This document shows, piece after piece, positions 1 to 5,528 of a stretch of DNA of 10,674 nucleotides. Below the pieces are notes generated by a model. It searched no databases. It saw nothing but the letters and a program-made list of their open reading frames with translations, and was not told the origin of the DNA. Positions within the stretch are counted from its first letter, which is position 1, and every line of letters begins with the position of its first letter. This DNA comes from Acidimicrobiales bacterium (lineage in GTDB: Bacteria; Actinomycetota; Acidimicrobiia; Acidimicrobiales; Aldehydirespiratoraceae), in NCBI GenBank assembly GCA_021604885.1, contig BQJV01000069.1:1-10674 (forward strand). Direction: 5' to 3'. A program made the translations under genes and the position numbers.

Positions 1-33
1 CGCCCGTTCTGCGCGTTCGGCGTGTTGCGGGCG

Positions 34-633
34 TCAGTCGGCGAACATGCCGGTCGTGACCAGTCGGACCACCTCGTCTGCGAGGTCCTCCGTTATCGGC
101 TCGCCGGTCAGGAGGAGACGCAGCCAGAGCGGGCCGATCACGGTTTCGATGATCAGGTTGGCATCGGTTGTCGGGGCGAGCTCCCCGCGCCGGATCGCGC
201 GTTCGACGATCACGGCCGACAGCGCAAGGCGGTGGGCCCAGAACCCGTGCATGGCGGTGGCGAGTTCCTCCGAGGTGGCGGCCGCCGCCGCGATCGAGCG
301 CGAGCGTCGTGACCCACCCTCGGTTCCGATGTTCGCCACGACCTCGCGGGCGAGGAGTTGCAGATCGCCGACCACGCTTCCGGAGTCGGGAATGGGGACG
401 GCGTCGGCGCTGTGAAGCTGAGCGGCGTCGGCTGTCAGCTCGGCCTTGGTCGGCCAGCGTCGGTACACGGTCGTCTTGTGCACGCCGGCCCGAGCCGCGA
501 CATCCTCGACGCTCATCTTCTCGTAGCCGACCTCGGTCAGCAGTTCGGCTGCGGCCTCGAGCACTGCGGTGCGGACCCGCTCGGCCCGCCCGCCCGGGCG
601 TTGCTCACCGACACGGGGGGTTCGATCGCTCAT
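34..633 (-). CDS. TetR/AcrR family transcriptional repressor
   Basis: This 199-residue protein has the usual TetR length and layout. An N-terminal helix-turn-helix lies at about residues 18-65, with turn and recognition helix around 41-60 (SVEDVAARAGVHKTTVYRRW). The all-helical C-terminal half contains an 'AIRRGEL' segment and a 'GPLWLRLLLTGEP' segment, resembling the TetR_C_11 type of ligand and dimer domain. The ATG at 631-633 is chosen because a TAACAT box ends exactly six bases upstream, as expected for a leaderless transcript. The gene is divergent from the SRPBCC/DUF2568 pair. The gap carries two identical-pattern palindromes placed to block both promoters, so autoregulation and control of the neighbours are likely. 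The ligand is unknown. The family call is very secure; the targets are inferred. Confidence 0.93.
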   Translation of the reverse strand: MSDRTPRVGEQRPGGRAERVRTAVLEAAAELLTEVGYEKMSVEDVAARAGVHKTTVYRRWPTKAELTADAAQLHSADAVPIPDSGSVVGDLQLLAREVVANIGTEGGSRRSRSIAAAAATSEELATAMHGFWAHRLALSAVIVERAIRRGELAPTTDANLIIETVIGPLWLRLLLTGEPITEDLADEVVRLVTTGMFAD

Positions 634-639
634 GGGTGC

Positions 640-645
640 ATGTTA
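640..645 (-). promoter_or_regulatory. -10 box of the TetR gene, leaderless type
   Basis: Read on the minus strand the box is TAACAT (TAnnnT). Six bases separate it from the ATG at 633, so the expected transcription start is the A of the start codon. No Shine-Dalgarno sequence precedes the ATG, which agrees with a leaderless message. No good -35 is visible. Operator 1 sits directly upstream of the box, where a -10/-35 spacer would be. Confidence 0.5.
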
Positions 646-646
646 T

Positions 647-662
647 CGCAAAAGTGGTTGCG
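647..662. promoter_or_regulatory. Putative TetR operator, site 1
   Basis: The palindrome CGCAA-AAGTGG-TTGCG has perfect 5-base arms around a 6-base centre. It matches the arms and spacing of a second site at 691-706, centre to centre 44 bases away. It lies immediately upstream of the TetR -10 box. Binding here should block the TetR promoter and would also cover the -35 side of the divergent promoter. That TetR is the binder is inferred from position. Confidence 0.65.
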
Positions 663-683
663 TTTGATGACCCGAACGTGCAC

Positions 684-689
684 TATGAA
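684..689 (+). promoter_or_regulatory. Possible -10 box of the SRPBCC/DUF2568 operon
   Basis: TATGAA matches the -10 consensus at four of six positions. It would place the transcription start near 696, inside operator 2. The -35 side is weak: TTGATG at 664-669 gives only a 14-base spacer. The box is therefore supported mainly by its position. Confidence 0.35.
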
Positions 690-690
690 A

Positions 691-706
691 CGCAACAGAA
701 GTTGCG
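691..706. promoter_or_regulatory. Putative TetR operator, site 2
   Basis: CGCAAC-AGAA-GTTGCG is a perfect 6-base inverted repeat. It has outer matches A688/T709 and A689/T708 interrupted by one mismatch. It shares the CGCAA-N6-TTGCG pattern with site 1. It begins one base after the TATGAA box and covers the predicted start of the rightward transcript, a classic repressor position. Confidence 0.7.
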
Positions 707-727
707 CTTGCCGAACGAAGGGTCTTC

Positions 728-1180
728 ATGCGGCACGAACTGCACACCGAAGTCGAGATCGACGCCCCAGCCGCCGTGGTCTGGGACCTCCTCACGGATC
801 TCGACAACTACCGAGCGTGGAATCCGTTCATCACCGACTCGGCCGGTGAAGCCGTCGTCGGGGAGAAGCTCGTGAATCGGATGGACCCGCCCGGCGGCAA
901 GGCCATGACCTTCAAGCCGGTGGTCACCGAAGTCGAGGCCGGCAAGGTCTTCGAGTGGCTCGGGCGCTTTGGGCTTCCCGGCCTGTTCGACGGCCGCCAC
1001 CGATTCGAGCTCACGGCAACGCCCTCGGGCGGCACGCTCGTGGTCCACGCCGAGCACTTCACCGGTGTGCTCGTCCGTTTCATGCGTTCGTCCCTCGACA
1101 CCCGGACGCTCGCCGGATTCGAAGCGATGAACGCGGCGCTCAAGGCCCGGGCCGAGGCGAGCGCAGGGAGCCCGTCGTGA
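728..1180 (+). CDS. SRPBCC (START/Bet v 1-like) family protein
   Basis: The 150-residue protein is a single SRPBCC helix-grip domain. It starts with the usual beta strand and 'IDAPAAVVWDLLTDLDNYRAWNPF' type segment (about residues 11-34; Trp32-Asn-Pro-Phe is typical). Central strands follow, including 'GKVFEWLGRFGLPG' (about 76-89), and a long C-terminal helix (about 119-143, 'LAGFEAMNAALKARAE'). This fold binds hydrophobic small molecules in a cavity, and members act as binding proteins, cyclases or hydrolases, so the substrate cannot be read from the sequence. The ATG at 728 is supported by GAAGGG at 717-722 with a 5-base spacer. The gene overlaps the DUF2568 gene by four bases (GTGA), implying translational coupling, and its promoter lies under the TetR operators. 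Confidence 0.9.
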   Translation: MRHELHTEVEIDAPAAVVWDLLTDLDNYRAWNPFITDSAGEAVVGEKLVNRMDPPGGKAMTFKPVVTEVEAGKVFEWLGRFGLPGLFDGRHRFELTATPSGGTLVVHAEHFTGVLVRFMRSSLDTRTLAGFEAMNAALKARAEASAGSPS

Positions 1181-1554
1181 CCCCTCCGACCATGGCCGGT
1201 TGGAACCTCGCCCTCCGGTTCGGACTCGAGCTCGCCGCCCTGGCGGGTCTGGGCCTGGCTGCCTGGAGGCTGACCTCCGGCCCGACTCGCTGGGTCGCCG
1301 TGACGCTCGTCCCGATCGCTGCCGCGGTCGTCTGGGGGGTCTTCAACGTGATCGACGACCCGAGCCGATCGGGCGACGCCCCGATCGAAGTCCACGGCTG
1401 GACGCGGTTGGGCATCGAAGTGGTCGTTCTCGTCGGGGGAGCGGTCGGGGTCGCGCTCGCCGGACGCCCGAACCTCGGCCTCGTGCTCGTCGCGCTCATC
1501 GCCGTGCACTACGCGTCGTCGATCAGTCGAATCGAGTGGCTGACGAAGCAGTGA
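1177..1554 (+). CDS. YrdB-like DUF2568 small membrane protein
   Basis: The 125-residue protein has about four hydrophobic segments: roughly residues 11-28, 37-55, 75-92 and 97-112. The order 'NLALRFGLELAALAGLG' ... 'AAAVVWGVFNV' ... 'TRLGIEVVVLVGGAVG' matches the DUF2568 family typified by Bacillus YrdB, whose function is unknown. The GTG at 1177 is preferred over the ATG at 1192. It has AGGGAG at 1165-1170 with a 6-base spacer and overlaps the SRPBCC stop as GTGA, whereas the ATG has no ribosome site. The gene is co-transcribed with the SRPBCC gene and so probably shares TetR control. Its stop lies nine bases from the stop of the convergent 42-codon gene. Confidence 0.82.
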   Translation: MTPPTMAGWNLALRFGLELAALAGLGLAAWRLTSGPTRWVAVTLVPIAAAVVWGVFNVIDDPSRSGDAPIEVHGWTRLGIEVVVLVGGAVGVALAGRPNLGLVLVALIAVHYASSISRIEWLTKQ

Positions 1555-1563
1555 ACGGAACCA

Positions 1564-1692
1564 TCAGCGCGGGAACCGCTCCGCGACCTGTCCGCACAAT
1601 CCGCTCATCAGCGCGCCGCTGAGGAGGAGAGTGGCGCCGAGGACTCCCGGCGCCAGCAGGGTGTCGAACAGGATCTCGGCGACGACTCTCAT
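1564..1692 (-). CDS. 42-residue putative membrane miniprotein
   Basis: This small reading frame encodes one hydrophobic helix (about residues 8-34, from 'ILFDTLLAPGV' through 'LLLSGALMSGL') and a basic C-terminal tail ending in FPR. I do not recognise a family. The start ATG (1690-1692) is preceded on the minus strand by GGGAGGA at 1703-1709, ten bases upstream, the best ribosome site in this minus-strand run. The frame continues upstream without a stop for about 66 codons, but that part is arginine-rich, overlaps the PAP2 gene and does not look coded. The gene follows the PAP2 phosphatase gene by 92 bases in the same direction and may be the last gene of that operon. The single Cys and small residues in the helix would allow dimerisation or partner binding; this is speculative. 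Confidence 0.5.
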   Translation of the reverse strand: MRVVAEILFDTLLAPGVLGATLLLSGALMSGLCGQVAERFPR

Positions 1693-1784
1693 GTCGCCAT
1701 CGTCCTCCCGAATGGTCGGCCGGTGAATCGGGGATGTCCCTGAACCGACCCCGAGAACCCCGATCCTGCTCAGGGTTGGGCCGC

Positions 1785-2366
1785 TCAGAGCGCCAGGCCC
1801 CACACGGCTCCCTGCCCGACGATCACCCCGATGGCGAACCCGCCTGCGACATCGAGCGGGAGGTGGGCTCCGACGTACATGCGGGCGCACCCGGTGAAGA
1901 CGGCGACAGCGACGGCTGCGAGTTGGAGTCCGGGGCTCGCGCCCTGGGTCGCCGCAAGGGCGAGGGTCATCGAGAGCGCCGAGTGGCCGGAGGGGTATCC
2001 GAGGCCGGTCTGGACCTGTCCTCGGACTGCCACGGCATCGAGGTGGGCGTCGGGCCGTCCTCGGCCGATGTAGCGCTTGACACTCTTGACGCCGAGCCAG
2101 ACAACGGTACCGAGCACGAAGACAGCCGCAGTCTTGGCATGATCGCCGCGGATCCAGAGCATCGCGGTGACCACGTAGACCGCCGCATAGGAGCCCGCCT
2201 GCATCACCGCCCAGACGGGAATGTGCACCACGTCCGGCCCGTCGTTGAAGCGGCGGAAGACCCGCTCTTCCGCGGGCGACACATTGCCGAGGGAGGCTCG
2301 CCGCCAGCTATCGGCCAGCACGACAAGGGCGGCCGCGAGGAGGGCGATCCCCGCGGGGCCGCTCAT
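1785..2366 (-). CDS. PAP2-family membrane phosphatase
   Basis: The 193-residue integral membrane protein has all three PAP2 phosphatase motifs. KX6RP is Lys97...Arg104-Pro105, PSGH is residues 125-128, and the third motif is Arg162-X5-His168 with Asp172 (Ala161 replaces the usual Ser). About six hydrophobic segments are visible: 5-19, 52-72, 78-93, 129-142, 148-161 and 174-193. Enzymes of this family remove phosphate from phosphatidate, undecaprenyl diphosphate or similar lipids, with active-site residues on the outer face; the substrate is not readable here. The gene lies 22 bases downstream of the kinase-fusion gene in the same direction, so co-transcription is very likely. The ribosome site is weak (GGGAC about nine bases before ATG), which suits translation from a shared transcript. 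Confidence 0.92.
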   Translation of the reverse strand: MSGPAGIALLAAALVVLADSWRRASLGNVSPAEERVFRRFNDGPDVVHIPVWAVMQAGSYAAVYVVTAMLWIRGDHAKTAAVFVLGTVVWLGVKSVKRYIGRGRPDAHLDAVAVRGQVQTGLGYPSGHSALSMTLALAATQGASPGLQLAAVAVAVFTGCARMYVGAHLPLDVAGGFAIGVIVGQGAVWGLAL

Positions 2367-2388
2367 GGTTCGTCCCGTGTCGACACGA

Positions 2389-4557
2389 TCAGAGGTCCTC
2401 GTCGATGAACGACCTGGACAGGTCCGCGTTGAGCGCGTCGCGCCCCACCCAGTTGAGGATCTCGTCGATCTGGACCGCGAAGGTTGCGGACGCCCCGTCG
2501 GAGAGGTCGAAGTCCCACCACCAGCAGGCGCCCTCGACGAGGTAGTACCACGAGGCGACGAAGTCGGGTTCGAGTCGGGTCACCCGGTCCCGACGCTGGA
2601 TCCGTTCGTCGGCGCTCGGGACCGAGACGGTGTCACTCGAGTCGCACGTCTGCCGAAAATGCAGCACGCCGGCGTTCTCACCGGCGCGGTCCGAGTCGAA
2701 GTGCACGACGGTGCCGTCCTGGTTGACCCTGACGCTCTCGACGTCCCACCCGGGGGGAAGGGCGCCGAGGCAGGGGATGACCGTGGCGGTCGGGACCGAC
2801 TGAGCGCCGATGAGCGCGCTGGTGTCGCCCTCGCAGTAGGGCGCGATCACGGCGGCCGGTGGCGCCTCCGCACTGGCGGTGAGGCCGACGGTCGAGAGGT
2901 TGCCGAGGACCAGGCTGGCGAGCGCAACCGCGACGAGCACAACCCACATCGTGAGTCCGAGTCGCCGCCAGGACCACCGCTGGATCGAGACCCGGGGCCG
3001 CACGGGCGCGAGCTCGCGGAATCGGGCGACCAGCGCCCGGCCGTCTCGCTTGACATCGCCTCGCAAGGCCGAGGGGAGCGTCACCCCGCGCGACGCAGCG
3101 AACGCCTCGGCGATCTCTTCGGGCGAGAAGTGATTGATCGCGGCGAGGTAGACCTGTTCGGGCGACGTTCGCAGGGCGAGGACGAGCATCATGTTGGCGA
3201 GATCGACCGCCTGGCGCCATGGCGACGGTCTGATCTGGGCGAACGCCACGTCGATCACGCGGACGTGGCCGTCCGCGATCATCAGGTTGGCCGGCTTGAT
3301 GTCGCGGTGAGCGAATCCGGCCCGCCACAGCTGGGCGATGATGTCGAGCGCCTCGTCCAGCATCTCCGGCGAGAGGTCGGCGTCGCCGATCTCGACCGCG
3401 TCATGGAGGAACTCGCTCACCAGGAGGTACTCCCGGTCGGGGGTGATCTCGACCACCCCGTAGGGCTCCGCGCTGGGGATCCCCGCCCGATGCATGACGT
3501 GGAGCATGTAGTCCTCGTGCTGGACCAGCCTGCGGACGGAGGTGAAGTGCGTCTCGTCCTCCAGGCGGCCATAGACGAGCGTGCGGAAGAGTTTGTACGA
3601 GCGGTCCGAGCGGAGGTGGCTTCGGGCGTAGAGCTTGGCGAACAGCTCGGACGGCTCGCCCTCCGTGGGCTCGACCGTGATGCGCAGTGGGGTCGAACCG
3701 GCCGAACCCTCGAGTCCGACCGGCTCGATCTCGAGAACCTGCAGGCCGAGCTGGCGCTCGATCCCGCGGCGGATCGCCTCGCCCCGGATGTCGGTGATGT
3801 CGAGGTGGGCGGAGTTGCCCTCGTGGCGCGTGATGGGGAACACCGCTTCGGGTGCGACGAGTCGGAAGAGGACGAGCGTGACGGCGACGCCCACCGTCGT
3901 ACCGGCGAAAATGTCGGTCGGATGCTCGACGCCGGTGTAGATCTGGGCGTAGCTGAAGGCGGCGAAGGTCGCGGCGACGAGGACCCACCACAGCCGACGC
4001 CAACGCCCGATCGGCAGGAGCGTGAGCCCGGCCGAGACGGCGACGACCGCCAGGAGTCCGCTCACCCGCGACGGCTGGGCGAACCCGTCCCAGTCGCCGA
4101 TCTTCGTCATGCCGAGGGGGCGGGGACGAGCGATCCGGCTGCCCGCGATCTCGACGTTCGTGACCAGGACCACTACGACGGCAACCGCAGCCATGGACAC
4201 CAGCATCAGCAGCACATGGCGCACCCGGCGGGCGAGCAGCCCGCCGACCACGACCGTCCAGCCGATCGCGGGGGTCGCCCAATGCGAGCCGATCTCGTTG
4301 AGTGCCTGCATGGTCGGCGTCAGCCACGAGCGTCGGTTGTCGACGATGGGCCGCATCAACTCGAGGTCGCGCTCGGTGATCCAGATCGCCGCGTCGTCGT
4401 TGACGAAGACCCAGGTCCAGATCAGCGCCCAGAAGACGAACCCCGCGAGCCAGCCGACGGCGACCTTGTTGAGCTCCCGGGGAAGGGGAGGCGGCTCACC
4501 GGATGGTCTCCGGACGCGATGCCCGCGACCCTGGCGCGAGACGAGGGGTTGACTCAC
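2389..4557 (-). CDS. Membrane protein: degenerate PAP2-like domain + protein-kinase-like domain + exterior Cys-rich domain
   Basis: The 722-residue protein starts with GTG; an in-frame stop about 15 bases upstream excludes a longer form. A basic N-terminus precedes about six membrane helices (33-52, 95-110, 114-134, 165-183, 188-206, 215-234) in a PAP2-like arrangement. The PAP2 residues are lost: no Lys before the RP motif (144-147), PSRV instead of PSGH (162-165), and Gln205/Glu211 at the Arg/His positions. A kinase domain follows (about 275-500) with Lys308, Glu348, Asp419 and Asn424 in HRDIKPAN (417-424), and Asp436 (DVA for DFG). A seventh helix (about 535-553) leads to an exterior domain (560-722) with four cysteines (575, 596, 638, 678). 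The kinase region resembles that of actinobacterial membrane fusions ending in a lysylphosphatidylglycerol-synthase-type membrane region, which is absent here. The substrate is unknown, possibly a lipid, polyprenol or protein. Confidence 0.85.
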   Translation of the reverse strand: MSQPLVSRQGRGHRVRRPSGEPPPLPRELNKVAVGWLAGFVFWALIWTWVFVNDDAAIWITERDLELMRPIVDNRRSWLTPTMQALNEIGSHWATPAIGWTVVVGGLLARRVRHVLLMLVSMAAVAVVVVLVTNVEIAGSRIARPRPLGMTKIGDWDGFAQPSRVSGLLAVVAVSAGLTLLPIGRWRRLWWVLVAATFAAFSYAQIYTGVEHPTDIFAGTTVGVAVTLVLFRLVAPEAVFPITRHEGNSAHLDITDIRGEAIRRGIERQLGLQVLEIEPVGLEGSAGSTPLRITVEPTEGEPSELFAKLYARSHLRSDRSYKLFRTLVYGRLEDETHFTSVRRLVQHEDYMLHVMHRAGIPSAEPYGVVEITPDREYLLVSEFLHDAVEIGDADLSPEMLDEALDIIAQLWRAGFAHRDIKPANLMIADGHVRVIDVAFAQIRPSPWRQAVDLANMMLVLALRTSPEQVYLAAINHFSPEEIAEAFAASRGVTLPSALRGDVKRDGRALVARFRELAPVRPRVSIQRWSWRRLGLTMWVVLVAVALASLVLGNLSTVGLTASAEAPPAAVIAPYCEGDTSALIGAQSVPTATVIPCLGALPPGWDVESVRVNQDGTVVHFDSDRAGENAGVLHFRQTCDSSDTVSVPSADERIQRRDRVTRLEPDFVASWYYLVEGACWWWDFDLSDGASATFAVQIDEILNWVGRDALNADLSRSFIDEDL

Positions 4558-4596
4558 GCCGGCCCGACCCGGTCACCCACATGCGAGACTCCACCC

Positions 4597-5508
4597 ATGA
4601 GGCGAATACTCGCATTGTTCGGGGCGGTACTGGTTCTTGTACTGGCCGGCTGTGCGGATCCGTCCGATGGGGACGGGTCCGCGCCCGATCCGATCGACGG
4701 GACGCGTGCCCTCCGCGTGGGAGCGTTCGACTTCCCCGAGAGTGCGCTTCTGGCCGAGCTGTACGCCCAGTCCCTCGAGGCGAACGGCATTGCGGTCCGG
4801 CGCGTCGGAGCTGCCGCGCCGCGGGAGGTGCTCGGTCCGGCAGTCGAACAGGGGCAGGTCGATCTTCTGCCCGAGTACCTGGGCACGGCCGCGTCGTTCT
4901 TCGGCCTCGACCGGGTCGAGACAGGCCATCCGAGCGTGGAGGATCTGCGCAACGTGCTCGAATTCCGGGGCCTGACGGCGCTCGAGCCGGCGCCCGCCGA
5001 GAACGTCAATGTGTTCGTGGCGTTGGCCGAGTCAGGTCTCGGCCCGTCGCTGAGTGCTCTGGCCGATGACGCTCCGAACCTCCGTTTCGGCGGTACCGCC
5101 GAGTGCCCGCACCGCCCGCTCTGCCTCGCCGGGCTCGAGCGAACATACGGGTTGGAGTTCGCCGCATTCGTCCCCCAGTCGTCCCTGCCGATCACCGCCG
5201 AGGCCTTGCGGCGTGACGAGATCGACATCGGTCTGATGTTCTCCACCGATGCTGCATTGACTCCGGAGTTCATGGTTCTCGACGACGACCAAGGGCTGCA
5301 GCCATCCGAGAACGTTGTTCCGGTGATCCGGCTCGACGCGCTCGAACGGTGGGGTGAGTCCGCCGTGCGAGATGCCCTCGATGCCGTCTCGCGGGCGCTC
5401 GACACCGAGAGCCTTCGCGCCCTGAACCGTCGAGTCGCAGGTGGCGAGCCCACAGAGGTCGTTGCGGAGGACTGGCTCACGTCGGTCGGGATCGGAGAGG
5501 TCGACTGA
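4597..5508 (+). CDS. Osmoprotectant (glycine betaine/choline-type) ABC transporter substrate-binding lipoprotein, OpuAC/ProX family
   Basis: The 303-residue protein begins with a lipoprotein signal: Arg2-Arg3, a hydrophobic core and lipobox LAGC with Cys19. It should be anchored to the outer face of the membrane. Family landmarks are DLLPEYLGTAA (about 89-99), the equivalent of 'D-x-PEYtGTa' in the OpuCC/OsmX/YehZ group; 'AECPHRPLCLAGLERTYG' (168-185) with Cys170 and Cys176, which may pair; 'DIGLMFSTD' (210-218); and 'DDDQGLQPSENVVPV' (229-243). These are the segments that normally close around quaternary ammonium ligands. The ATG at 4597 is chosen for the signal peptide, although no clear ribosome site precedes it. 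Open frame continues far upstream but is antisense to the kinase gene. No permease or ATPase gene is present nearby, so it must share a transporter encoded elsewhere. The ligand is inferred from family only. Confidence 0.87.
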   Translation: MRRILALFGAVLVLVLAGCADPSDGDGSAPDPIDGTRALRVGAFDFPESALLAELYAQSLEANGIAVRRVGAAAPREVLGPAVEQGQVDLLPEYLGTAASFFGLDRVETGHPSVEDLRNVLEFRGLTALEPAPAENVNVFVALAESGLGPSLSALADDAPNLRFGGTAECPHRPLCLAGLERTYGLEFAAFVPQSSLPITAEALRRDEIDIGLMFSTDAALTPEFMVLDDDQGLQPSENVVPVIRLDALERWGESAVRDALDAVSRALDTESLRALNRRVAGGEPTEVVAEDWLTSVGIGEVD

Positions 5509-5528
5509 CTGTTGGCGGCATCAGTCGG
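5501..5528. terminator. Inverted repeat covering both convergent stop codons, possible bidirectional terminator
   Basis: CGACTGA (5502-5508) and TCAGTCG (5521-5527) are perfect 7-base inverted arms around a 12-base loop, with a possible flanking G-U pair. The left arm contains the TGA of the binding-protein gene and the right arm the TGA of the transporter gene. The stem is short and no T-tract follows on either strand, so factor-independent termination would be inefficient. It is the only stem-loop in this 12-base convergent gap. Confidence 0.4.

Noticed and set aside
1..33. Possible gene end at the left edge
   Set aside because: Only 33 bases are visible before the TetR stop; no stop codon, motif or hairpin allows a call.
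955..1176. Upstream extension of the DUF2568 frame to 199 residues
   Set aside because: It lies inside the SRPBCC gene in another frame and is Arg/His-rich. The GTG at 1177 has a ribosome site and a GTGA overlap.
1568..1585. CGCGG...CCGCG stem (5-base arms, 8-base loop) as a terminator at the DUF2568/miniprotein junction
   Set aside because: The arms are only five bases of pure G/C in a GC-rich coding region with no T-tract, so it is expected by chance.
4549..4590. TTGACT at 4549-4554 as the -35 box of the binding-protein gene
   Set aside because: No TAnnnT -10 box lies 16-18 bases downstream, and the hexamer falls within the start region of the opposite gene.
2221..4596. Very long upstream extension (about 790 codons) of the open frame that ends in the binding-protein gene
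   Set aside because: It is antisense to the kinase-fusion and PAP2 genes, rich in Arg, Asp and Gly with no recognisable domain. The real protein begins at the signal peptide at 4597.
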